DNA of 33,521 nucleotides from an uncultured Clostridia bacterium (lineage in GTDB: Bacteria > Bacillota > Clostridia > TANB77 > CAG-508), in contig CAOSZT010000006.1 of assembly GCA_948528155.1 (NCBI GenBank), forward strand, positions 1,721 through 35,241, written 5' to 3'. Each line of letters opens with the position of its first letter. Within the stretch, counting starts at the first letter, position 1. The position numbers were made by a program, and so were the translations under genes. The notes beneath the pieces were generated by a model. The model saw only the letters and a list, made by a program, of their open reading frames with translations. It ran no database searches and was not told the DNA's origin. Shown here in pieces: positions 18,843 to 26,506 of this stretch.

Positions 18843-18887
18843 GTATACTGCAGGATTTTGCAATGTTTTTGCAAAATTTTATGTTAA
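18843..18887. repeat. Direct repeat copy B (partner at 2200-2244)
   Basis: Contains TATACTGCAGGATTTTGCAA then GTTTTTGCAAAA, the same as copy A apart from about four bases. It ends at the stop codon of the XRE gene. Confidence 0.75.
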
Positions 18888-19235
18888 TTATTTTTCATTT
18901 CTTAAATCAATTAAACTTTTTACTATATTTCTAATAAATATATTAGCCATTTGTTTTTCATCTTTACTTAACATATCTATCATTTCAATTATTTCTTTAT
19001 GACTAGCTGTTTCTTTACTTAATTTTGGAAGTTCATCACTAAATAAATAATCTAAACTTAAATTTAATTCATTTGCAATTTTTATATAAAAAATTAAACT
19101 ACCACTTTTTATTCCTGTTTCTATATTTGAGATATAATTTGCAGATGTTTCTAAACTTTCTGCAACTTCTTCTTGTGTTTTACCTAATAAAATTCTTCTA
19201 TCTGCTATTTTCTTTCCAATACTTTTAAAATCCAT
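18888..19235 (-). CDS. XRE-family transcriptional regulator
   Basis: 115 residues. The helix-turn-helix spans about residues 5-62 (KKIADRRILLGKTQEEVAES, ANYISNIETGIKSGSLIFYI, LNLSLDYLFSD), a textbook Cro/C1-type domain with a short helical tail. GGGAGTGAG precedes ATG 19235. A 12-bp palindrome upstream may be its own operator. It is set apart from parB by a terminator. Confidence 0.88.
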   Translation of the reverse strand: MDFKSIGKKIADRRILLGKTQEEVAESLETSANYISNIETGIKSGSLIFYIKIANELNLSLDYLFSDELPKLSKETASHKEIIEMIDMLSKDEKQMANIFIRNIVKSLIDLRNEK

Positions 19236-19285
19236 TTTTTCTCACTCCCATAATATTTTCAATTATATTATGAGTAAGAGATTTT

Positions 19286-19297
19286 TAGAATATTCTA
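19286..19297. promoter_or_regulatory. Palindrome, candidate operator of the XRE gene
   Basis: TAGAATATTCTA is a perfect 12-bp palindrome in the 120-bp gap between the XRE gene and the response regulator gene. Suited to a dimeric XRE repressor. Confidence 0.35.
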
Positions 19298-19355
19298 TTT
19301 TTAGTGTTTTATACTCTTATTTGTAGTAGTTGTATTTCTAAAAATAAGCAACATC

Positions 19356-20129
19356 TTAGTTACTTTCAGCAATTATATCATTTAAAACATTTTCTTTTAA
19401 CTTATGAAAAAATTCTTCCTGAATATCATCTTTATTTATCCCATAATTTAGTTTCCTTATAAGATTTCCTTGTATATAACTTTCTGCAATTATTCCTTCT
19501 ATTTTTTCTTGTATCTCTTTCATTATATTTTTTTCTAGTTTATTTTTTAATCTTAATCCCTCATATATTTCATATTTTTTATCTTTTGAATACTCTAATT
19601 CATTTTCTATAATATATCTTAATATATATTCAATTAGACTTACTTGATAAGGTTCTCTTTTTTTATCTAAATTTTCTAAAATAGGATCTGTATGCTTTTG
19701 TAATAATCTTATCATATCTTCTTTTTTTATCTTTATTGATGTTTTATATGCTTGTTCAATATGATAAAATATAAATCTCTTTTGAATATCATTAAGAAGC
19801 CTAGAAGAAATATATCTTACTCCTAATTCATAAAATCTTTTTATTTCTTCATCTGTTTTTATTCCTCCTGTAATTACTATCACTTCTGGAAGCTTAATAT
19901 TTTGACTATGACATCTTTCAAGCATTTCTAATCCTGTAATACCTGGCATATATTGATTCAAAATTATATAATCTGGTTTTTCCCTTATTATCTCTTCAAG
20001 ACCTTCCTCTCCTGTTTCTGCAATTTTAATTCTATTTACAAATTTACAGTTTTCCTCTATCATTTCTTTTGTCTGCCTTGCCAATATCTCTTCATCTTCT
20101 ATTATGAGCATATAAAAATCTTTTTTCAT
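19356..20129 (-). CDS. Response-regulator-like protein lacking the phospho-acceptor Asp
   Basis: 257 residues. Residues 6-120 form a receiver domain: acid pocket IIEDEE (about 9-14), MPGITGLEML after the phosphorylation site, and VIVITGG. The acceptor position is Asn58 (IILNQYMPG) where family members have Asp, and the later Lys is replaced (YISSR), so normal phosphorylation is not expected. The C-terminal ~130 residues are helical and unlike common output domains. AGGAGGACAAG precedes ATG 20129. It may be a constitutive or ligand-sensing switch for the ICE; the target is unknown. Confidence 0.75.
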   Translation of the reverse strand: MKKDFYMLIIEDEEILARQTKEMIEENCKFVNRIKIAETGEEGLEEIIREKPDYIILNQYMPGITGLEMLERCHSQNIKLPEVIVITGGIKTDEEIKRFYELGVRYISSRLLNDIQKRFIFYHIEQAYKTSIKIKKEDMIRLLQKHTDPILENLDKKREPYQVSLIEYILRYIIENELEYSKDKKYEIYEGLRLKNKLEKNIMKEIQEKIEGIIAESYIQGNLIRKLNYGINKDDIQEEFFHKLKENVLNDIIAESN

Positions 20130-20233
20130 AAACTTGTCCTCCTAGCCTTATATTGTAACATATTTTTACAAAAAAATAAATAGTTTTTGTAATTTTGTTT
20201 AATTTACTAACCAGCTAAAAAACTGTTTTTTGT

Positions 20234-20239
20234 TATAAT
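20234..20239 (+). promoter_or_regulatory. Predicted -10 element of the plus-strand XRE gene
   Basis: TATAAT lies 35 nt before ATG 20275; no convincing -35 was found 17-18 nt upstream. The gap to the divergent response regulator gene (20130-20274) carries the starts of both genes. Confidence 0.4.
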
Positions 20240-20274
20240 TTTAAATAATTGTATCTATGAGAGGAGATGGATTG

Positions 20275-20535
20275 ATGGAATTATCTGAAGCAATTGTTAT
20301 TAGAATAAAACAACTTATGAAACAAAAAAAGTTAAAAATATACGATTTAAGCATTTTGTCTGGCATACCTCGTTGTACTCTTTCTATTTTCTTAAATAGA
20401 ACAACTAAAACTCTTAGATTGGAAAATTTATTATTTATATGTGAAGCGTTTAATATGTCTTTAAAAGACTTTTTTGATGATAAGGTATTTGAAAATGTAG
20501 AAGCTAAACATTGGCTAAAAAAAACAGAAGAATAA
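20275..20535 (+). CDS. XRE-family regulator, short
   Basis: 86 residues from ATG 20275; GAGGAG sits about 10 nt upstream, and the earlier ATG 20257 overlaps that ribosome site. The fold is a compact helix-turn-helix (RIKQLMKQKKLKIYDLSILS, IPRCTLSIFLNRTTKTLRLE, FNMSLKDFFDD). It is one of only a few plus-strand ICE genes and is divergent from the response regulator, so the two may form a switch. It ends in a shared terminator facing topB. Confidence 0.85.
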   Translation: MELSEAIVIRIKQLMKQKKLKIYDLSILSGIPRCTLSIFLNRTTKTLRLENLLFICEAFNMSLKDFFDDKVFENVEAKHWLKKTEE

Positions 20536-20560
20536 TCCTCATTAATTCTTCTGTTTTTTT
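20521..20560. terminator. Bidirectional terminator between XRE and topB
   Basis: AAAACAGAAGAAT pairs with ATTCTTCTGTTTT around an 11-nt loop, with a T run on both strands. It serves the convergent XRE and topoisomerase genes and overlaps the last codons of the XRE gene. Confidence 0.85.
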
Positions 20561-20562
20561 AT

Positions 20563-22650
20563 CTAAAATTCAAAAGTTATAGTTTCATTTACTAATTTGA
20601 GTTTTGCATTAAATGTTTTTCCATTTTTAGATTTAAAACCTTTTATCTGTGTTGTTATTCCTCTTGTTAATAATTGCGTAACATTTGTATTAGTTATCTT
20701 TTTTCCTGCAATCTTTTTCAAAATAGTAAATTTACAACCATCTTTATATCCTGAACAATAATAAGATTTTTCGCCTTCATAAATTTCTTTATTACATATA
20801 GGACATTTTCCTAATGGTGTTTTTTGATCATTATAATTATTTTGTAGCTTAAATTTTGAAACATCTTCTGTCTTTAATATTTCTTTTATATCAATTAAAA
20901 TTGAATCTAATAATTTATCTTGATTAGCTTTTCCTTCTTTTATTTTTTCCTGGATAAGCCACCATTTTGCTGTTAAATCTGCTTTTTTCCATTCATCTGG
21001 TAATATCTTATAGTATTCTCTTCCAAGTTCTGTTGAAATAACTTTGTCCTTTTCTTCTTTAATATATCCTCTTTTTATAAGATTCTGTATAATATTTGAT
21101 CTTGTTGCACTTGTACCTATACTTCCATTTTCGCCTTCTTTATCTTTATCTTTTCGTTTTAAGACTTCTTTAATATTAGAATCATCTACATACTTTGAAA
21201 TCCTTGTCATATCTTCAATTAAACTTGCCTGTGTATATCTTGATAAAGGTTTTGTTTCTATTTCTTTAATTTCTTTACTGTTAATAATCCCTTTATAATT
21301 CCCCTCTTTCATTTTAGATAATATATTAATGCTATTTTCATCATTATCATTTCTTAAAAATTCTCTATATCCTTCATCTAGCACTCTTGTACTATTCGCT
21401 TTAAATTTATAGTCTTCCATTTCTTCTGACTGCAGTGATGTTATTTCTTTTTTTAATGGTGGTAAAAATTGAATTAGATAAAATATACAAATTTCTTTAT
21501 ATATCTTTTGTTCCTTATCATTCATATCCGATATTTTTAAATCTATTATTGTTGGTATTATTCCGTGATGGGCTGTTACTTTACTATCATCAAAGCATTT
21601 TGATTTTGACAAATTATTAAAATCTAAATCTAACTGTATATTTATATTTTTAAACACCTGCTTAATTACTTCTGGTGCTTCTTTATAATGTTCTTCATTT
21701 AAGTATTGACTATCACTTCTATTATATGTTATAGCGTGATATTTTTCTCTTAAATCCTGTGTTATCTTTAAAGTTTCATCAGGCTTTATTTTGTATTTCT
21801 TACTTATATGACTTTGTAATTTAGTTAAATTAAATGGTAATGGTGCATTTTCATTTTTTATTTGTTTCGTAATATTAAGTTTTATTGTTTTATTTAAAAA
21901 TTTATCTAATATTTTTCTTAATTCCTCTTGCTCCTTATAAGCTTCATTTTGTTTACTTTCTAATTTTGCTTTAACAATATTTCCATCAATATTAATATCA
22001 ATATATCCTTCATAATATTTTTCCTTTATATGTTTCTCTATTGCTATATCTCTATTTACAACTAATCCTAGAGTAGGTGTTTGAACTCGACCAATTGATA
22101 AAGTTCTATTATTCAATATTGAAAAATATCTACTTAGATTAATTCCTACCATATAATCTGCTATCTCCCTTGCATTGGCACTTTCTCCCCAAGATTCGTA
22201 TTTTGAATTAGGTTCTAATCTTTTTAATGCTTTTCTCAAGTATTCTTCATTAAATGCTGATGTTTGTATTCTTTTAACTGTGCCTTTAAATCCACAATAT
22301 TTGATAATCTCATCAATAAGTAATTGTCCTTCTTCATCAATATCCCCTGCATTAATAATTTCATTACTCTCTTTTATTAATTTTTTGATAACATTAAATT
22401 GCTTTTTCGTTTTTTCTATGGGTACTTTCTTCCAATCTTTAAAATATATTGGTAACTGTTTCATTTCCCAATTTTTATTAGTTTTGTCATACTCTTCTGG
22501 TGTTTGCAATCTCATAATATGACCATAAGCCCACGTTACTATGTAATTTCCTTTTTGAAAGTAACCATCTTTTTTTTCTTCTTTTCCATCTATTGCACAA
22601 AGTATCGACTTTGCAAGTTCTGGTTTTTCTGCAATTATTAAGCTTTTCAT
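20563..22650 (-). CDS. topB: DNA topoisomerase III
   Basis: Type IA topoisomerase of 695 residues. Toprim: IAEKPELAK at 6-14 and the metal motif D103-I-D-E-E-G. Catalytic Tyr309 lies in AITYNRSDSQYL. SIGRVQTPTLGLVV (about 185-198) is the usual family box. A four-Cys zinc ribbon (CPICNK...CSGYKDGC) closes the protein. ICE-encoded TopB resolves intermediates during processing of transferred DNA. No in-frame CGG; its HHG is coded CAT CAC GGA, with CGG out of frame and no shift. It overlaps none of its neighbours. Confidence 0.95.
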   Translation of the reverse strand: MKSLIIAEKPELAKSILCAIDGKEEKKDGYFQKGNYIVTWAYGHIMRLQTPEEYDKTNKNWEMKQLPIYFKDWKKVPIEKTKKQFNVIKKLIKESNEIINAGDIDEEGQLLIDEIIKYCGFKGTVKRIQTSAFNEEYLRKALKRLEPNSKYESWGESANAREIADYMVGINLSRYFSILNNRTLSIGRVQTPTLGLVVNRDIAIEKHIKEKYYEGYIDINIDGNIVKAKLESKQNEAYKEQEELRKILDKFLNKTIKLNITKQIKNENAPLPFNLTKLQSHISKKYKIKPDETLKITQDLREKYHAITYNRSDSQYLNEEHYKEAPEVIKQVFKNINIQLDLDFNNLSKSKCFDDSKVTAHHGIIPTIIDLKISDMNDKEQKIYKEICIFYLIQFLPPLKKEITSLQSEEMEDYKFKANSTRVLDEGYREFLRNDNDENSINILSKMKEGNYKGIINSKEIKEIETKPLSRYTQASLIEDMTRISKYVDDSNIKEVLKRKDKDKEGENGSIGTSATRSNIIQNLIKRGYIKEEKDKVISTELGREYYKILPDEWKKADLTAKWWLIQEKIKEGKANQDKLLDSILIDIKEILKTEDVSKFKLQNNYNDQKTPLGKCPICNKEIYEGEKSYYCSGYKDGCKFTILKKIAGKKITNTNVTQLLTRGITTQIKGFKSKNGKTFNAKLKLVNETITFEF

Positions 22651-22664
22651 ATTTACCTACTTTC

Positions 22665-22895
22665 TTAAAGATCAATAACATCTTTACTCTTTTTATCTTT
22701 GTAATTCCTTTTCCTGTGTTGTTTTCTTTGCTTTTTTGCTTCATAACATTTGTTTATATATTTTATCTGTTCATCATTTTCATATAATTGTTCTTTTTCT
22801 GTTTTGCTTTCATTTCCAACAATAATACAAACATATAAAACAAACACTATACTTATTATAATTATTGTTACAACAATTCCTATAAAAGTAGCCAT
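22665..22895 (-). CDS. Small single-pass membrane protein
   Basis: 76 residues: TM at about 3-27 (IGIVVTIIIISIVFVLYVCI), then a Lys/Glu/Asn-rich cytoplasmic tail with a basic run. AGGGGAAC precedes ATG 22895. Lies 14 nt before topB, probably co-transcribed. No family recognised. Confidence 0.6.
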   Translation of the reverse strand: MATFIGIVVTIIIISIVFVLYVCIIVGNESKTEKEQLYENDEQIKYINKCYEAKKQRKQHRKRNYKDKKSKDVIDL

Positions 22896-22924
22896 TTTCT
22901 AATGTTCCCCTAGATTTTTTATAT

Positions 22925-23078
22925 AAAAATACACTGAAATGTACGCACTCTGCATAATCTCTGCTAATTTTTTCTCTAACAGAGAACTAGAAAGCTTGTC
23001 TTTCTATGTATTCACAGGAAAGCGTCTGCTTTCCTTATCCTGCCACTAAATTTCTGGCGAAATTTTAGTGGTACACGC
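22925..23078 (-). repeat. Multi-hairpin structured element, copy 2
   Basis: Inverted copy of 17311-17466, about 85% identical by eye. The first hairpin here is CCACTAAA/TTTAGTGG in place of CCCTTTAA/TTAAGGG, a paired change. The second gains one base pair (AGGAAAGC/GCTTTCCT). It points left, toward copy 1. Its first hairpin overlaps the last codons of the HNH gene. Confidence 0.75.
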
Positions 23079-23516
23079 AAATTTCTTGTGTTTTTGATTA
23101 TTTTCACAAACTTTACATATTTCTTTCGTCTTTGATTTTGTTCCAAATTTTTTATGACACAGCTTACATATTTTAATATTGTAATTTTTTAAAACTAACA
23201 TTTCTCTATTCCAATATGTATATTTACTTCTCAAATATTCTTCATATTTATGTTCTAAATATATCTTTTTATCTCCTGATGAATTGTCAAATTCCTTATG
23301 ACAAGTATCACATAAGTCTAATATATTTTCTTCTATTCCAAGACCACCAAATTGCCTTGCAATAAAATGAGCATTAGGCTTTCCTATACCTTTTTTGTTA
23401 TGACAGTTTATACATATTCCATTATCTCTAATTGCAACTGTTACTTTCACATCATAAGGTATATCTGTAGCCTTTCTTGATTGTCTTTTATATCGCATAT
23501 ATCTAATAGATTTCAC
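23046..23516 (-). CDS. HNH endonuclease-like protein
   Basis: About 156 residues from GTG 23516; an ATG six codons in is an alternative. The HNH core shows zinc pair C35-INC-C38, H50 in NAHFIARQFGG, ENILDLCDTCHKEF with C69/C72. A second zinc ribbon (CKLC...CKVC) follows near 117-137. Likely a DNA nicking or cutting enzyme; the target is unknown. Its last dozen codons lie inside the hairpin repeat, so the C-terminus may have been replaced when the repeat arrived. Confidence 0.8.
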   Translation of the reverse strand: MKSIRYMRYKRQSRKATDIPYDVKVTVAIRDNGICINCHNKKGIGKPNAHFIARQFGGLGIEENILDLCDTCHKEFDNSSGDKKIYLEHKYEEYLRSKYTYWNREMLVLKNYNIKICKLCHKKFGTKSKTKEICKVCENNQKHKKFACTTKISPEI

Positions 23517-23560
23517 ATATTTTCACTTCTTTCTTCTTTTGTGTTTTTGTATTTAAAGAA

Positions 23561-24100
23561 TTATAATTTTAGTGCATATATTCCAAATACTCTTACTGCT
23601 AACTCTTCAAATAATTCTGTTCTTGCATAATAAAATGTTCTACCATATCCTAATTTGTGTTCATATAAAAACTGTTTCATTTCTTTTCCCTCAATATATA
23701 CTTCCGTTAAAATTGCAATTTTGAGTTCGCTTTTAGGTTTCATAGAATTTTCTGTTACTGTTATGTATTCCTTGAATGTATTATCTAAAAAATTTAAAAA
23801 CAATTTTGTTTGCAAATGTTTTTTATATAAGGATTCTAAATAAATCTCCTTTGTTGAAAAAACTTCTTCCATAATTCGTTCAAGTTCTTTTTCTTTAGCC
23901 ACATCTATTTCTGCCTTGCTAAATTTTACATTTTCAACTTGATCTACAAATTGTTTTAGGTTTTTATAGTTTTCTAATATTTCAGTCATATTATTTATAC
24001 ATCTTTCATAATTGATTTTTCTAAAATCAACTTTTGAAATTTCTTCCTTTACAATTTCTCTAATTTTATTTAAAAATTCTTCCTCACTTTGTTGATTCAT
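23561..24100 (-). CDS. Unknown helical protein
   Basis: 179 residues, rich in Glu, Lys and helix formers, no membrane segment. GAGAGGAGAG precedes ATG 24100. Belongs to the early small-gene operon upstream of the HNH gene. No family recognised. Confidence 0.6.
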   Translation of the reverse strand: MNQQSEEEFLNKIREIVKEEISKVDFRKINYERCINNMTEILENYKNLKQFVDQVENVKFSKAEIDVAKEKELERIMEEVFSTKEIYLESLYKKHLQTKLFLNFLDNTFKEYITVTENSMKPKSELKIAILTEVYIEGKEMKQFLYEHKLGYGRTFYYARTELFEELAVRVFGIYALKL

Positions 24101-24120
24101 TTAAAACTCTCCTCTCATTT

Positions 24121-24399
24121 TTAATTTCTATCTTCAAGATAAATACTAAAAATTTCTTTTTCTTCATCATAGTAATAGTGTGATATATTCTGTTTTAAAA
24201 CCTTTTCATTTAATATAAGTCTAAGTCTTTTACGAATTTTTTCTTCTGAATCGAAATAATATATTCCAAAATATATCCAATCATTTTCTCCTAGTGTATC
24301 TAAACATATTCTTATAACTTTAGTTAAAAAAATATTGTCTTCTTTTGTCTTTCTAAAATCATACTTTAATAAAAATTCTTCTAAATTAACGTCCTCCAT
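24121..24399 (-). CDS. Unknown small protein
   Basis: 92 residues, acidic and Tyr-rich (YFGIYYFDSEEK, ISHYYYDEEK). Strong AGGAGGTC before ATG 24399. In the early operon, 20 nt from its neighbour. No family recognised. Confidence 0.6.
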   Translation of the reverse strand: MEDVNLEEFLLKYDFRKTKEDNIFLTKVIRICLDTLGENDWIYFGIYYFDSEEKIRKRLRLILNEKVLKQNISHYYYDEEKEIFSIYLEDRN

Positions 24400-24413
24400 T
24401 TTGACCTCCTATA

Positions 24414-24596
24414 TTAATTGAAATGTTTTGCTTTATATTCGTCTATTGCTTTCTCCACATCTATTACGTATTTTTGATAATTACTTTCTGTATTTGCAAC
24501 TTTAAACTTACACTTTTCACAATCTTTTATTTTTAATATCCCACAAGCATATTTTCCTCTTTCATATAAACAACTTTTTCCATCAAGTTCTTTCAT
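24414..24596 (-). CDS. Small Cys-rich protein, possible zinc-binding
   Basis: 60 residues with four Cys in the first 30 (SCLYERGKYACGILKIKDCE then KC). This C-x8-C-x7-C-x2-C layout recalls small phage and ICE proteins that bind a metal. The start overlaps the upstream gene by 14 nt. Confidence 0.6.
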   Translation of the reverse strand: MKELDGKSCLYERGKYACGILKIKDCEKCKFKVANTESNYQKYVIDVEKAIDEYKAKHFN

Positions 24597-25092
24597 TCTT
24601 TCCCCTTTCTGTTATTCGCTTTTTCTTGTTAAATAAAGTCGGTTTATTTTGAGTTGAAAATAAAAGATGTTGGTTTTCTATAAGTAATTTTTCATTTTTT
24701 ATTGCTATTTCTCGCCAAATTTCTTTATCTTTACTTTCTTCCCTTTTTTCATTCTTCCAGTTCTCTGCTTGCTGTTTCCAATCTTCTGCTTGATCTTTGT
24801 AGTATTCCATTTTGTCTTTGTACCATTCTTTTTCTTTTTGCAATATCTTCATTTCTTGCTCTAATACAATTTTATCTTCTTTTACATTTTTATTTTTCTT
24901 TCTTGATTGGTCTATTTCAGCAAATCTTTCTTTCAAATAACTTGCTCCTTCTTCCTTTATTTCAAATTTCCCTTTTTCATTTTTATACATATATCCTTTA
25001 TCTAATAGTTCCTTTTTATAATGAGCTATTACAGATAATGATTTTCCAAACATTATACTAATTTGTTTCTGAGTATAGATTTTTTGCTCCAT
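24583..25092 (-). CDS. DNA-binding coiled-coil protein
   Basis: 169 residues from ATG 25092, chosen for GGGAGG 7 nt upstream. The N-terminal ~55 residues look like a winged or MerR-type helix-turn-helix (YTQKQISIMFGKSLSVIAHY, LLDKGYMYKNEKGKFEIKEE). A long coiled coil follows with repeats of the type EDWKQQAENWKNE. Fits a plasmid or phage replication/segregation helper such as KfrA-like proteins; the family is not certain. Confidence 0.68.
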   Translation of the reverse strand: MEQKIYTQKQISIMFGKSLSVIAHYKKELLDKGYMYKNEKGKFEIKEEGASYLKERFAEIDQSRKKNKNVKEDKIVLEQEMKILQKEKEWYKDKMEYYKDQAEDWKQQAENWKNEKREESKDKEIWREIAIKNEKLLIENQHLLFSTQNKPTLFNKKKRITERGKNERT

Positions 25093-25128
25093 ATCAAATC
25101 CTCCCATTTTCTTTCGTGTTTATAGTTT

Positions 25129-25395
25129 CTATTTATTTGTTTCTTTTATATAATGTTTATAATCATCTTTACATTTATATAAAAATTCTCGAATAGTCTT
25201 GTTTTTTAGGAGTGATATTATCCTTTCCTTGATAAAATATTTACTTGTTTTCTTACATACTGTATTAATTGCAATGTATAATAATCTAACCACAATATAT
25301 GGAAGATTCAATACAAATTCCAATAATACCAGTATGTAATATAAAACAAATCTAACAACTCCTAATGCTTTTAATTGAATAATTATTTCTTTCAT
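25129..25395 (-). CDS. Small membrane protein
   Basis: 88 residues with one long hydrophobic region (about 13-45, VRFVLYYILVLLEFVLNLPY and onward) and a basic C-terminal half. AGGAGATAGC precedes ATG 25395. No family recognised. Confidence 0.55.
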   Translation of the reverse strand: MKEIIIQLKALGVVRFVLYYILVLLEFVLNLPYIVVRLLYIAINTVCKKTSKYFIKERIISLLKNKTIREFLYKCKDDYKHYIKETNK

Positions 25396-25437
25396 TGCTA
25401 TCTCCTAAAAATATAAAAAAACATAAAATTGTATTCT

Positions 25438-26462
25438 TTACTTCATCAATTCTTCTTGTAAACAGGTAATTAAATAGCTCACAAATTCTTCAACATTTAT
25501 TTTTGCGATATATTTTTCTGTTTTCTTATATTTCAAATTAAAATTTTCTTTATTTAGCTTATACAGTAAAAAGTTAAATGGACTTTTGGAAAATTCATTT
25601 ATAACATAGTATTGTATTAAAATGTCTAATTTTCTGTTTTCTCCCATTAATTCAAGACTTTTTTCATTATCAACCTTAATTTCTAATCTTTTCAGTGTAT
25701 TTATAACTAAAAAGATTCTTGCGTTTTCTTTCATTTCGCTTTCTGATTGACTTAAATCTTGAATTTTTTTACAAGTATAGTTATTAATATAATTAAAAAT
25801 ATAGTTTAGTTTAGTTTGGTTTAGTTTAGTTTCTTTTTGCTCTTGCTCTAACTCTAGTTCTTGCTCTTGCTCTTTCTCTCCGTAACAAATCCGTTACAGG
25901 TGCGTTACATTGTAACATTAAGTCTTCAACCTCTGTATTTTCAACATTTTCATTTTTTCCGTTTTTGATTTTGCGTTACAATTTCGTTACATTGTAACAA
26001 TTCTTCATTTTCAAAATTTATTTCTAAGTTTTCATTTTCTGTGCTTGCTTCAAGTAACATTTTTTCGTTACATTGTAACGCTTTTTGTCTTTCTCTAAAT
26101 CTTCTTACTCTATCAGCACTACTTCCTTCTGAACCAATTAGAGTTTGTAGCGATAATAAATATAATGAATTATCATCTAATCGCTCTATTGCTCCTGTTT
26201 TTATTAAAACATTTATTAATAATCTAACATTATTTACAGGCTCATCTATTAGCATTGCAATCTCTTCCTCTGCAGATGGCAATAATCTTTCATATTTTAA
26301 GAATCCATCTGTTTTTAAGCTCATAAGTTGTATTTTTAAATATGTAATTAAAAGACTATCTCCTGCAGGTAATGATTTTAGATATTTTTCAGTTGTTCCA
26401 CTAAACCAATCTTCCTTTAACTTTAACCAAAAAAATCTCTTTTGCTTACTTTTTCTTCCCAT
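25438..26462 (-). CDS. Phage-type replisome organiser, two CGGA +1 sites
   Basis: Starts replication of the element. Residues 1-125 match the phage replisome organiser N-domain (KRFFWLKLKEDWF, then GDSLLITYLKIQLMSLKTDG and SADRVRRFRERQ). The raw frame stops at 170 residues, and a second open frame covers 25438-25734. CGGA at 25958-25961 and 25879-25882 read as Gly joins them into one ~340-residue protein with a Gln/Glu-rich linker (GEKEQEQELELEQEQK) typical of this family. Iteron-like palindromes lie inside the gene. AAAGGAGAAATT precedes ATG 26462. Confidence 0.82.
25810..25835. repeat. Short tandem TTTAG repeat inside the replisome organiser gene
   Basis: About five TTTAG/TTTGG units in the plus-strand reading; they encode the ETKLNQTKLN linker of the recoded protein. 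A slippage-prone spot. Confidence 0.6.
25882..26079. repeat. Palindromic iterons, candidate replication origin inside the replisome organiser gene
   Basis: GTTACATTGTAAC occurs at 25904-25916, 25986-25998 and 26067-26079, with half sites at 25882-25897 (GTAAC and GTTAC). The full sites encode the repeated LQCN of the protein. Initiators of this type often bind sites inside their own gene, so this is the likely origin. Confidence 0.6.
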
Positions 26463-26506
26463 AATAATTTCTCCTTTTCTCTTGTGTTTTCTAAATTCTC
26501 TTGTGC

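Noticed and set aside
25891..25893. Third CGG shift in the replisome organiser gene
   Set aside because: CGG is out of frame (ACG GAT); only two shifts make the frame arithmetic close.
4413..25961. The CGG frameshifts as ordinary sequencing errors or pseudogene decay
   Set aside because: All 13 have the same base, the same phase (just before a GGN Gly codon) and restore frame. SecA, relaxase, TopB and integrase show none. Errors would hit TGG, AGG and out-of-frame GG too. Cannot be fully excluded without reads.
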